A stretch of DNA of 33,276 nucleotides from Caryophanales bacterium (GCA_028723545.1 JAQYER010000059.1:1-33276); one strand, 5' to 3'; shown: positions 1 to 7,445, counted from the first letter of the stretch. Notes: generated by a model not told the origin, from the letters alone. Translations and numbers: made by a program.

Positions 1-74
1 TGATTTTATCAAAATCACATGCACGTACGCAAGTATTTTTTGAATTTACCGATTATGAAATAGATATTATTTAA
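1..74 (+). CDS. C-terminal end of an unidentified plus-strand gene (partial)
   Basis: One plus-strand frame is open from the left edge to a TAA at 72-74. It gives about 23 residues ending FTDYEIDII, with mixed charged and aromatic residues that look like a real protein end. The gene would converge on the metal ATPase gene. The piece is too short to identify and no clear terminator follows it directly. It could be a chance open frame. Confidence 0.35.
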   Translation, partial: ILSKSHARTQVFFEFTDYEIDII

Positions 75-155
75 TTTATTAAATAAAATAAAAATAATTT
101 GTTATATTTTTTGAATTTTTTTCTCTCGTTTTTGCATCTTCATATGTAAAAAATA

Positions 156-203
156 AAACACCCGACTATCCCTAATTCATTTTTAGAAGAAGTGTGGGTG
201 TTT
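156..203 (-). terminator. Probable terminator after the metal ATPase gene
   Basis: An 8-bp perfect stem (AAACACCC at 156-163 with GGGTGTTT at 196-203) lies just past the stop of the minus-strand ATPase gene. Reading leftward, the second arm is followed by TATTTTTTA. The loop is long (32 bases), so it is less canonical than the other terminators here. Its bases 75-155 neighbour is AT-rich sequence with nothing else recognisable. Confidence 0.6.
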
Positions 204-208
204 AATTG

Positions 209-2362
209 TTATTTAATTTTTCTAATCAAAATTGATAATGAATGAAGAGTCATTATGATTGTTAATGGAATGTCCGCTAAAACCATGATGATTCCGATAT
301 ATTCACTTAATGATTGAACAAATATAATAAGTATCGCTGCAATGAATTTTAAGGCAAGAGTAACAATGATATTTATTAAAACTGTTCGATTAGTAATTTG
401 TGAAATTTTAATCGCTTCATAAATAGTTCCTGGATAATGTTTCATCAAGACAATATCAGAAGCATTAACTGCGTTATCAGCGCCTAATTCACCATTTGAA
501 ACCCCAATATCCGCTACTTCAAGGCTTGGAACGTCGCTATTATCAAATCCGGCGACAAGAATGTTCTTTTTGCCTTTTTTCTCTAATGCTTCTTTTACCA
601 ATTTTTGTTTACCTTCAGGATTTAAATCGGCATAACATTTTTCAATTTGAAGAATTTTTGCTAATACATCAGTGTTTGATTGACTATCTCCAGACATCAT
701 CACTACTTCAATACCTAATTTATGAAGATTTTGAACAAGCGGTTCAGCTTCATCGCGAATATATTCATATAAAACAACATACCCTCTATACATTCCATCA
801 ACCGCTAAATATACCAAAATTCCTTCTTCATTTGGTTTTTCAAATTCAATACCAACTGAATTCAAAAATTTATAAGAACCAGCAATAATTGAATGATTAT
901 CATAACGAGTTTTAACACCATATCCTGGAACTTCTAAATAATTTTCTTGAACCGCTCCTAAAGAGGCAATGTCTTGGCCATAACATAATGTTCTTGCAAT
1001 TGGATGGGCGCTTCTTGATTCGCAAGCAATCATATATTCGGCAAATAAATTGTCTTCAATATTAATTGGTACAACTTTTGCAATTTGGAAATCAGAAAAA
1101 GTTAATGTTCCTGTTTTATCAACAAATACAGTACCAACTTTAGATAATTTATCTAATATGTTCGCACCTTTAATAATAATCCCATATTTCATCGCTAAAG
1201 CGGATGAAGATGTATACGCTAAAGGAACGGAAATAACAATCGCACATGGGCAACCGATTACTAAAATTAATAATCCTTGATGAAGAGAATAAGCCCAATT
1301 TTGAGTAACTAATCCAAAAATTAAGAAAACAATTAATCCTAATCCTAAAATAATTGGAGTGTATATATGGGCAAATTTGGTAATAAATTTATCGCCTTTT
1401 CCTTTATGTTCTCCACTATTTTGAATCATCTCAATTGATTTAGATATTTGAGTATCGTTAAATAATTTAGTGACTGATAAAGTAATTGTTCCTTCTTTTA
1501 ATATTGTTCCACCAAGAATATTCATATCTTTTTGTAAAGATAATAAATTAGAATCGCCAGTAAATGATGAAGTATCTAAAAATCCACTTCCATCAAGAAT
1601 TATTCCATCAACTGGAACGATTTCTCCTTCATTAACGATAATTTGATCACCGATTTTTAATTCATCTGGGCTAACTTTGCTAACACCATTATCATCAATC
1701 CTATTAGCGAATTCCGCTCTTTTATCAATGACGCTTGCGATAGTGCTTTTTGCTTTTGTTGTAGCGAATTTTTCAACTAATTCTCCAACTTGATATAAAG
1801 CAACAACCATACATCCATCAAAGAAAGCTGGCTCTAAATCAGAAGGGACTAAATAAGATAAAAACATTCCAGCAGCGAATATTACCATCAATAAATTCAT
1901 ATCAACAGGGTTTTGCTTCTTAATAATGTTCATGAATAATCGATATATAATATCGTAAATAATAATCGCTAAAGCGAGGCAATATAAAATAATTCCATAT
2001 GGAACAAATAATTGCTCAAAATGTTCTTCAAAAACAAATTTGGCAACAAACATTAACAATAATGAAACAATGACTCTTGCTAATAAGATCCATTCTTTTT
2101 TAGTGAATCCTTTTTTATATGTTCTTTTGCGATATGCTTTTTCTAATTCAACATGAATAATACTTCCATCAATACGACCAATTAATTGGTGGATTTCATC
2201 TAGCGTTAATGGTTCATCCTTATATGTGATAAATAATTTTTCATTATTCACATCGATATTAACGCTTAAAATTTTGTCATTATTTGACAATATATCTTCT
2301 GCTTTAGTCGCGCACGCTAAACAATCGAATCCTTCGATATGATAAATAATTTTCTTTGCCAT
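209..2362 (-). CDS. Heavy-metal P1B-type ATPase, probably Zn/Cd-type, with altered catalytic motifs
   Basis: This is a 717-residue heavy-metal transporting P-type ATPase of the inner membrane. An N-terminal HMA domain carries CLAC (residues 14-17). Membrane helices follow from about residue 90, then the actuator domain, the CPC metal site (371-373) in helix 6, the phosphorylation motif DKTGT (415-419) and the SAHP nucleotide-site motif (451-454). A Lys (672) in the penultimate helix and an Asp (697) in the last helix are the pattern of Zn/Cd/Pb pumps. Two motifs are unusual: TGES reads TGDS (268-271) and GDGINDAP reads GFDNSDVP (605-612). The reading frame is intact, so this is a divergent or altered-function pump rather than an obvious pseudogene. 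The ATG has no Shine-Dalgarno and sits just after the nusG terminator hairpin. The specific metal is inferred. Confidence 0.88.
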   Translation of the reverse strand: MAKKIIYHIEGFDCLACATKAEDILSNNDKILSVNIDVNNEKLFITYKDEPLTLDEIHQLIGRIDGSIIHVELEKAYRKRTYKKGFTKKEWILLARVIVSLLLMFVAKFVFEEHFEQLFVPYGIILYCLALAIIIYDIIYRLFMNIIKKQNPVDMNLLMVIFAAGMFLSYLVPSDLEPAFFDGCMVVALYQVGELVEKFATTKAKSTIASVIDKRAEFANRIDDNGVSKVSPDELKIGDQIIVNEGEIVPVDGIILDGSGFLDTSSFTGDSNLLSLQKDMNILGGTILKEGTITLSVTKLFNDTQISKSIEMIQNSGEHKGKGDKFITKFAHIYTPIILGLGLIVFLIFGLVTQNWAYSLHQGLLILVIGCPCAIVISVPLAYTSSSALAMKYGIIIKGANILDKLSKVGTVFVDKTGTLTFSDFQIAKVVPINIEDNLFAEYMIACESRSAHPIARTLCYGQDIASLGAVQENYLEVPGYGVKTRYDNHSIIAGSYKFLNSVGIEFEKPNEEGILVYLAVDGMYRGYVVLYEYIRDEAEPLVQNLHKLGIEVVMMSGDSQSNTDVLAKILQIEKCYADLNPEGKQKLVKEALEKKGKKNILVAGFDNSDVPSLEVADIGVSNGELGADNAVNASDIVLMKHYPGTIYEAIKISQITNRTVLINIIVTLALKFIAAILIIFVQSLSEYIGIIMVLADIPLTIIMTLHSLSILIRKIK

Positions 2363-2374
2363 AATTTTTAGTTA

Positions 2375-2402
2375 AAAAGCAGCTAGCAAACTAACTGCTT
2401 TT
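2375..2402 (-). terminator. Strong terminator between nusG and the metal ATPase gene
   Basis: A 12-bp stem (2375-2386 with 2391-2402, one G-U pair on the minus strand) has a 4-base loop, and reading leftward its GC-containing arm ends in TTTTT. It lies 28 bases past the nusG stop and 12 bases before the ATPase start codon. It should end the rpmG-secE-nusG transcript. A TATAAT lies just upstream of it on the minus strand, so it could instead act as an attenuator for the ATPase gene. Confidence 0.85.
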
Positions 2403-2430
2403 ATATTATATAATTTTTTATCAAAAATGA

Positions 2431-3006
2431 TTAATTAACTTTTTCAATAGATGCAAATTCAACTTCAGTTGGAGTTTCTGAACCAAAGAAGATGAGTGAT
2501 ACAGTGCAAAGGCCATTTACACGGTCAATATTTGTAATTGTTCCTTCAATTCCTTCAAATGGACCATGGATAATTTTAACGAGGTCACCTTCGTTATAAC
2601 GATCATACATTGATGAATCAATTTTACCAACTCTTTTGAGAACTGGTTCCATTTGTTCTTTAGTAACTGGAGATGGTTTTTGACCTCCACCAGCTGATCC
2701 AGCAATACCTGTTACATCTGGTGTATTACGAACGATATACCAAATTTCATCAGTCATAATCATTTCAACAAAGATATATCCTGGATAGAGGTTTACCATT
2801 CTTGTTTTTGGATTACCTTTTTTATCATATTGAGGCACTCCATCGCGAATGACAGGTACTTCTTCTTCGCAAACAACAACATCAAGAATACGATCGCCTA
2901 ATCCCATTGTTTCAACTCTTTTTAAAAGGTTGTCAGCGACTTTGCGTTCATGTGTTGAATATGTAGTAACAATGTACCATTGTTTTTCTGCTAAATTCTT
3001 TTCCAT
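2431..3006 (-). CDS. nusG: Transcription termination/antitermination factor NusG
   Basis: NusG binds RNA polymerase and modulates pausing, Rho action and coupling to the ribosome. The 191-residue protein has the expected two parts. The N-terminal NGN domain includes KQWYIVTTYSTHERKV near residue 8 and PGYIFVEM near residue 107 of the fold core. The C-terminal KOW domain begins at about residue 138 with GDLVKIIHGPFEGIEG and ends with the FFGSETPTEVEF strand pair. The length is normal for Firmicutes. It follows secE directly, with a GGGGAA ribosome site in the 15-base gap. It is followed by a terminator rather than by rplK-rplA. Confidence 0.97.
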   Translation of the reverse strand: MEKNLAEKQWYIVTTYSTHERKVADNLLKRVETMGLGDRILDVVVCEEEVPVIRDGVPQYDKKGNPKTRMVNLYPGYIFVEMIMTDEIWYIVRNTPDVTGIAGSAGGGQKPSPVTKEQMEPVLKRVGKIDSSMYDRYNEGDLVKIIHGPFEGIEGTITNIDRVNGLCTVSLIFFGSETPTEVEFASIEKVN

Positions 3007-3021
3007 TATTCAATTCCCCTA

Positions 3022-3282
3022 TTATTTCAATAAAAATAATTTAATTGCTTCCGCAACTGAACTGCTATTTTCAGTATTTCCAGAAACAGATAAATCTTTA
3101 AATATTTCTTTAATTTGTTGGATTAATGATCCAGCTGCCCAGTCTTCTAATGATAAAAATAAAGCAGCGACAACACAAACGACGAGAACAGCAACTAAAG
3201 CAGGAATAAATTCTTCTCTCTTTGGCCATCTAACACGTTTGCCTTCTTTGATTACTTCTTGTGCGTATTTTTTAACACCCAT
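3022..3282 (-). CDS. secE: Preprotein translocase subunit SecE
   Basis: SecE is the small clamp subunit that stabilises SecY in the membrane. The 86-residue protein has the amphipathic region before the membrane helix, with the conserved RVRWPKREE stretch at about residues 17-25, then one hydrophobic helix (about 28-45). It is the short single-helix Gram-positive form. An unusual C-terminal tail of about 30 residues ends in FLLK. An AGGAGG site that overlaps the rpmG stop codon fixes the start. The rpmG-secE-nusG order is the classic bacterial one. Confidence 0.95.
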   Translation of the reverse strand: MGVKKYAQEVIKEGKRVRWPKREEFIPALVAVLVVCVVAALFLSLEDWAAGSLIQQIKEIFKDLSVSGNTENSSSVAEAIKLFLLK

Positions 3283-3293
3283 GGTAATACCTC

Positions 3294-3443
3294 CTATTTG
3301 CTTTCTTTATGCAAAGTATATTTATTGCATTTCGGACAAAATTTACTTATTTCAAGACGAGTTGAATTCCCTTCAACTTTTTTAGTTGTTGTGTAATTCC
3401 TACTTAAGCATTCAGGGCAAATTAAAAGAACTTTCTTTCTCAT
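3294..3443 (-). CDS. rpmG: 50S ribosomal protein L33 (zinc-ribbon form)
   Basis: A 49-residue open frame begins MRKKVLLICPEC and carries two CxxC pairs (Cys9/Cys12 and Cys36/Cys39). These form the zinc ribbon of the C+ type L33. The core NYTTTKK and the spacing before FCPKC match the family, as does its position directly upstream of secE. Its TAG stop forms part of the secE ribosome binding site. It is the first gene after the promoter at 3469-3497, with AGAAGG about 10 bases before its ATG. Confidence 0.95.
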   Translation of the reverse strand: MRKKVLLICPECLSRNYTTTKKVEGNSTRLEISKFCPKCNKYTLHKESK

Positions 3444-3468
3444 ATAGTTTCAACCTTCTTGTGCGTTA

Positions 3469-3497
3469 ATTTTAATCTAAAAAAATTATTGTGTCAA
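3469..3497 (-). promoter_or_regulatory. Sigma-A promoter for rpmG-secE-nusG
   Basis: On the minus strand a perfect TTGACA (3492-3497) is followed after 17 bases by TAAAAT (3469-3474), close to the vegetative consensus. The predicted start site is near 3462, leaving a leader of about 20 bases that contains AGAAGG before the rpmG ATG at 3443. Confidence 0.85.
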
Positions 3498-3516
3498 TAT
3501 GATTCAATTGAATTGA

Positions 3517-3576
3517 TTTTATATGTCTCTTATAAAGTGTTTAAAATTTTATATGTCTCTTACAAAGTGTTTAAAA
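3517..3576. repeat. Two tandem copies of a 30-bp unit upstream of the rpmG promoter
   Basis: Positions 3517-3546 and 3547-3576 are direct repeats of the same 30-base unit with a single mismatch (t3533 versus c3563). Each begins TTTTATATGTCTCTTA and ends with TTTAAAA. They lie between the end of the sigma-factor gene and the -35 of the rpmG promoter, ending about 20 bp before it. They could be paired binding sites for a regulator or a local slippage duplication. Confidence 0.85.
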
Positions 3577-3620
3577 AAATTTATTTATATAAGAATAATA
3601 TTTATTCAATCACATAGAAA

Positions 3621-4229
3621 TTACTTTAATAAAATTTTAATATCATTTAGTACTGTACCTTCTTTATCATCTTCCAATAATCTTCTTACTTGAGCGACTG
3701 AGATTTTTAATTTTTCAGCAATTTCATTAATTGTGTAGCCATCTTTTTTTAATTTTAATACTGTGGCTTGGTTACTATTTTTTCCTTTTTTTCTACTTGG
3801 ACTAGATAAAATCAAATTTAATTGATTTAATTCATAATTTTTTCGCGGATCTTCATCGTTAGAGCCAACAATATCATGAAAAGTCGAACGAGTTGATATT
3901 TCGGAATCTAAATTAATGGGGTTCATTGATATACATTCTTGTTGATATTTATCAATTAATTTAAGTAAATCTCTAACAAATATCGTTCTAAATAAAACTC
4001 TAATAGGACACCCATATTGATAATGTGAAAAAGTGGTTAATATATCTTGGTACGCTAAACAATAAGCGTCTTCAACATCAAAACCTTTAATGTTATTTTG
4101 CGTTAATACATTGTAAATTATTCCTTTCGCGCACGTAAAAAGACGATTAACTAATTCGTTGTAGACTTGTTGATTTCCACGCGCTGCTAATCGATATAAT
4201 TGTTCGTCAGAAGCCGATTCAAATGACAT
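3621..4229 (-). CDS. Sigma-70 family factor, SigH-like by position
   Basis: The 202-residue protein starts with SDEQLYRLAARGNQQVYNEL, the usual opening of region 2 in SigH/ECF-like sigma factors. It ends with a helix-turn-helix of region-4 type at about residues 155-185 (GYTINEIAEKLKISVAQVRRLL). In between, region 2 is poorly conserved. In Bacillus the gene between rlmB and rpmG-secE-nusG is sigH, which supports the call. The ATG lies only 7 bases after the rlmB TGA and has no clear ribosome site, so translation is probably coupled. The gene that separates rlmB and sigH in Bacillus (yacP/rae1) is missing. Whether this factor is active as a sigma and what it controls cannot be told. Confidence 0.7.
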   Translation of the reverse strand: MSFESASDEQLYRLAARGNQQVYNELVNRLFTCAKGIIYNVLTQNNIKGFDVEDAYCLAYQDILTTFSHYQYGCPIRVLFRTIFVRDLLKLIDKYQQECISMNPINLDSEISTRSTFHDIVGSNDEDPRKNYELNQLNLILSSPSRKKGKNSNQATVLKLKKDGYTINEIAEKLKISVAQVRRLLEDDKEGTVLNDIKILLK

Positions 4230-4236
4230 AAATATA

Positions 4237-4980
4237 TCACTGTTTGCTTCTAATCATTGCTAAAATAATACCTGTTGCGACAGAAACATTTAATGAATTA
4301 ACATGACCTTTCATTGGGATTTTTATTTTAAAATCACTATTGTCAAGAACTAATCGAGATATTCCTCTTCCTTCACTACCCATAACAACTACAGTTTTGC
4401 CATTATAATCTAATTTTGAATAATCATCTTTGGCTGATCCATCGCTAGAATATACCCAATATCCAGCATCTTTGAGTTTATTAATTGCTGACACTAAATT
4501 GCTCACCATTGCGACTTTTACATAATTAATCGCTCCCGTTGATACTTTAGCGACCGTTGAATTAACATTTACTTGATTGCGATTTTTAATAATTATTCCA
4601 TCAACAGAAAAAGCATCAGCGCTTCTTAAAATCGCTCCAAAATTATGTGGATCTTCAATTTCATCTAAAATTAAAATTAATGGATTTTCTTTTTTGTTTG
4701 CTTCAGTAATTATTTCATCTAAAGAAACATATTGATAATCTTTTGCCACAGCGATAATTCCTTGGTGATTACCAAATTTTGTCTTCTTATTCATCTCATC
4801 TATTGGAAGATAGATAGTTTTAATATTTTTTTCCGAAATAAGAGATAGTATTTCTTTATTTGAAAAATGGTCTTGTAAATAAATTGTCTTAACTTGATTT
4901 TCTTTTAAAGAAGCAATTACAGTATTCCTCCCATAAATCAAGTTTGACACATCTTGCGATTTTCTATTCTCATTTTTCAT
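4237..4980 (-). CDS. rlmB: 23S rRNA (guanosine-2'-O-)-methyltransferase, TrmH/RlmB family
   Basis: This SPOUT-class enzyme methylates a 23S rRNA guanosine 2'-hydroxyl using SAM. Three family motifs are clear: LILDEIEDPHNFGAILRSAD around residue 105, VVMGSEGRGI around residue 200, and IPMKGHVNSLNVSVATGI near the C terminus, which forms the knotted SAM site. The N-terminal substrate-binding part begins IYGRNTVIASL, and GNHQGIIAV leads into the catalytic domain. The length (247) is normal. It ends in TGA. Its ATG is 4 bases after the preceding gene's stop without a clear ribosome site, so it is likely coupled to the mgtC-like gene. Confidence 0.93.
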   Translation of the reverse strand: MKNENRKSQDVSNLIYGRNTVIASLKENQVKTIYLQDHFSNKEILSLISEKNIKTIYLPIDEMNKKTKFGNHQGIIAVAKDYQYVSLDEIITEANKKENPLILILDEIEDPHNFGAILRSADAFSVDGIIIKNRNQVNVNSTVAKVSTGAINYVKVAMVSNLVSAINKLKDAGYWVYSSDGSAKDDYSKLDYNGKTVVVMGSEGRGISRLVLDNSDFKIKIPMKGHVNSLNVSVATGIILAMIRSKQ

Positions 4981-4984
4981 AAAA

Positions 4985-5725
4985 TTAAAATTCAGTTGAT
5001 ATTTTGATATCTAAAGGATGGGAAGTTAATTTAATTTCATCAATAAATTCAATGATTGTTGATTCTCTTGCAGGAGCAATACGGATAGAAACTCTTATGT
5101 ATTGTTCATTTTGATAATTGATTAATTGAGATTCAGTATCTTTAATGTTGATTGAGAAACGATTAGCGACTTGTAATATTTCTTTTAAGATTGGTTGATT
5201 TGGGCTACATACAATAATAATCATTGGATTATGTCTTGAAGCAACACGTTCAACGCGTCTTAAAGAAACGAGCACAAATAGCATAATTAACGTTGCAAAT
5301 ATACAAATAATTAAATTACCACTTCCAGCGCATAAACCAATCGCCATTGAGCCCCAAATTGTTGTTGCAGTTGTTAAACCTTTAATATCAGAACCATTTT
5401 GAATAATTGTACCAGCGCCTAAAAAACCAACACCAGTAACTACTTGGGCTGCTAAACGGGCTGGATCTCTTGTAGCAGCGTTTAATCCACCAAAACCAAA
5501 CATTGAAATGTACATAATTAAACATGAACCAACCGCAACTAAGACGTGGGTACGAAGACCAGCACTATGACCGCGATATTCACGTTCAAATCCTAATGCA
5601 CCACTACAAAAAATAGTAATAAGTAAGCAAACAACACCAAAAAGAACTACTCCCCAACCATTTCCATTAAAAAGGTTAGAAAACCATTCAGTAATTTTGT
5701 AATCAATTGGAACAATTTGATTCAT
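4985..5725 (-). CDS. MgtC/SapB family membrane protein
   Basis: The 246-residue protein has the MgtC signature. GFEREYRGHSAGLRTHVLVA (about 46-65) is followed by RLAAQVVTGVGFLGAGTI (about 90-107) and GLTTATTIWGSMAIGL, then helices to about residue 155. A C-terminal soluble, ACT-like domain completes it. Predicted: four to five membrane helices in the cytoplasmic membrane. MgtC proteins are linked to magnesium limitation and membrane ATPase control, but a role here is inference. It sits between cysS and rlmB where Bacillus has mrnC. An AGGAGG site directly precedes its ATG. Confidence 0.88.
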   Translation of the reverse strand: MNQIVPIDYKITEWFSNLFNGNGWGVVLFGVVCLLITIFCSGALGFEREYRGHSAGLRTHVLVAVGSCLIMYISMFGFGGLNAATRDPARLAAQVVTGVGFLGAGTIIQNGSDIKGLTTATTIWGSMAIGLCAGSGNLIICIFATLIMLFVLVSLRRVERVASRHNPMIIIVCSPNQPILKEILQVANRFSINIKDTESQLINYQNEQYIRVSIRIAPARESTIIEFIDEIKLTSHPLDIKISTEF

Positions 5726-5740
5726 GTTTACCTCCTTTTT

Positions 5741-7075
5741 TTAAATTATGCGTCTAGCGATTAATATATTTCTTAGTTCATCGCTTTTTGCAAAATTCTT
5801 TTCTTTTTTATATTCGATATATTCGTTATAAATTTGTTCATCTTCGTTAGTTAATAACGGATAATCGATTTTTAACCCTAAAATATTTAACATATCGCGG
5901 TAATTGGCGAATATATCTTCTAATTTAGATAAATCAATTGGGTTTTTACGCAATTCTTGATTGGCTAATTTCATTACATTAAATAATTCAGTTAAAGCAT
6001 TTGAAACATTTAAATCATCAGCAAGAGCATTTAAGAAATTATCCATATTGTTCGCTTTTTTATTAATATCGCCTTTTAATAATTGAATTTTAACCGCTAA
6101 TTGAATAAAAGCTTTTTCGATTCTTTCATATGAATTTTTAGTAGATAAAATCGTATCATCAGTAAATTGCACTGGAGCGCGATAATGAGTAGATAAAATT
6201 AATAATCTCATTACATTTCCGCCATATGTTTTAATAGCGTCTTTCGCTAATACGACATTTCCAAGTGATTTAGACATCTTTTCATCGCCGAAATTAACAA
6301 ATCCGTTATGCATCCATATATTAGCGATTTTATTGTGGTTATGCGCTTTTGCTTGAGCGATTTCATTTTCGTGATGTGGGAATTTCAAATCAAATCCACC
6401 ACCATGAATATCTATTTTTCCACTTGGGAAAATTGAATCGATCATAACACAACATTCTGTATGCCATCCTGGTCGGCCTTCTCCCCAAGGAGAAACCCAT
6501 TTAATTCCTTGCTCAGTTGTTTTCCATAAAACAAAATCTAATGGTGATTCTTTTTTGGAATTTTCTTCGATTCTTGCACCGACAACTAAATCATCCATAT
6601 TGATTTTTGATAATTCGCCATAATCTTGAATTGAAGAAATTCTAAAGAATACATCTCCATCTTTTTCATAAGCCGCTCCAACAGAAATTAATTCACCGAT
6701 ATATTTGATAATTTGTTCCATATATTCAGTAACTCGAGGATTGTTGTAATATGGCTTAATATTCAATGAATTTAAAACGTCTTTATAAGCATTTATATAA
6801 CGATTTGTAATCACTGATTCAGGAACATTTTCCGCTAGTGCTTTTTTAATAATTTTGTCATCAACATCAGTAAAATTAGAAACCAATTTCACATTATAGC
6901 CAATATATTGTAAGAAATTTCTAAATGTATCAAAAACAATAGGAGGTCTAATATTCCCCACATGAGCATCTCCATAAACAGTTGGACCACAACAATAAAT
7001 AGAAACCTCATTTTCAACAATTGGCTTTAAGCTTTCTATTTTACCGGTAAGTGAATTATATATTTTAACTTCCAT
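5741..7075 (-). CDS. cysS: Cysteinyl-tRNA synthetase
   Basis: This class I synthetase charges tRNA-Cys. Seen are the N-terminal IYCCGPTVYGDAHVGNIRP, whose HVGN is the HIGH motif (residues 38-41) and whose Cys is a zinc ligand, the zinc-site segment GWHTECCVM with HHENEIAQ, and KMSKSLGN. The C-terminal DALR-type helical part follows. The start is placed at ATG 7075 (444 residues): GGAGG lies 8 bases upstream of it but only 2 bases from an earlier in-frame ATG. No T-box leader is present, unlike in many Firmicutes. The gene leads the cysS-mgtC-rlmB-sigma group, and its promoter carries a palindrome. Confidence 0.96.
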   Translation of the reverse strand: MEVKIYNSLTGKIESLKPIVENEVSIYCCGPTVYGDAHVGNIRPPIVFDTFRNFLQYIGYNVKLVSNFTDVDDKIIKKALAENVPESVITNRYINAYKDVLNSLNIKPYYNNPRVTEYMEQIIKYIGELISVGAAYEKDGDVFFRISSIQDYGELSKINMDDLVVGARIEENSKKESPLDFVLWKTTEQGIKWVSPWGEGRPGWHTECCVMIDSIFPSGKIDIHGGGFDLKFPHHENEIAQAKAHNHNKIANIWMHNGFVNFGDEKMSKSLGNVVLAKDAIKTYGGNVMRLLILSTHYRAPVQFTDDTILSTKNSYERIEKAFIQLAVKIQLLKGDINKKANNMDNFLNALADDLNVSNALTELFNVMKLANQELRKNPIDLSKLEDIFANYRDMLNILGLKIDYPLLTNEDEQIYNEYIEYKKEKNFAKSDELRNILIARRII

Positions 7076-7096
7076 TGTCATGACCTCCGTGAACGT

Positions 7097-7125
7097 ATTA
7101 TAACACATTTATTTAATGTGTTTAA
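7097..7125 (-). promoter_or_regulatory. Promoter for cysS
   Basis: On the minus strand a perfect TATAAT (7097-7102) lies 17 bases after a weak -35, TTAAAC (7120-7125). The predicted start is near 7090, about 15 bases before the start codon, so the leader is short and leaves no room for a T-box. Confidence 0.65.
7102..7122. promoter_or_regulatory. Perfect 8-5-8 palindrome inside the cysS promoter
   Basis: AACACATT (7102-7109) and AATGTGTT (7115-7122) are perfect inverted repeats separated by 5 bases. They occupy the spacer between the -35 and -10 elements and touch the -10. This placement is typical of a repressor operator. The regulator is not identifiable from the window. Confidence 0.6.
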
Positions 7126-7169
7126 TAGTGCGCTTTTTATCGGAAAAATACAAGCGAAAAAATAAAAAA

Positions 7170-7224
7170 GAAGCGATTATATATCGGAAATTTAATAATT
7201 AAACACCTTTTATTAATTCGCTTC
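7170..7224 (-). terminator. Terminator-like hairpin upstream of cysS
   Basis: Arms GAAGCGA (7170-7176) and TCGCTTC (7218-7224) enclose an inner TTAATAA/TTATTAA inverted repeat. Reading leftward, the outer arm is followed by TTTTTTA. Reading rightward it is followed by TATTTTTTT, so it could work in both directions. It follows the gene remnant at 7254-7445. Confidence 0.55.
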
Positions 7225-7253
7225 TATTTTTTTGTTAAAACATTAAATGACAA

Positions 7254-7445
7254 TTAATCAATAAAATAATATCCGCATAAACTAGATAAAACATCATCAT
7301 TTAGAAAGGCAATATAGTCTAAAGACATATCACTAACATTTATTCTATAAACAAAATATTTAGGCCTTTTATATTCATCATTAGAATCATGGCTTATAAG
7401 AACATATAAATTGTTATTTGAATAATAAAAACTGCTAGGCGAGGC
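7254..7445 (-). pseudogene. Probable remnant: C-terminal part of an unidentified gene
   Basis: The 398 bases between cysS and rplQ hold a minus-strand frame of 63 codons ending in TAA at 7254-7256. It has no start codon near its beginning and runs into the rplQ terminator hairpin. The translation (NNLYVLISHDSNDEYKRPKY and on to LCGYYFID) has the alternating hydrophobic, aromatic and polar make-up of a beta-rich protein end rather than random AT sequence. The only internal ATG would leave 24 residues. It looks like the tail of a lost gene, possibly a secreted or lipoprotein type, but the family is not recognised. Confidence 0.4.

Noticed and set aside
496..888. 130-residue plus-strand frame inside the metal ATPase gene
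   Set aside because: Lies wholly antisense to a conserved coding region and has no recognisable domain.
3517..3576. CRISPR-like array
   Set aside because: Only two directly abutting copies with no spacers.
7170..7224. Small RNA gene upstream of cysS
   Set aside because: The only structure is a terminator-like hairpin with T-rich tails; no promoter was found for it.
7076..7250. T-box riboswitch for cysS
   Set aside because: The predicted start site is only about 15 bases from the start codon and no T-box sequence or specifier stem is seen.
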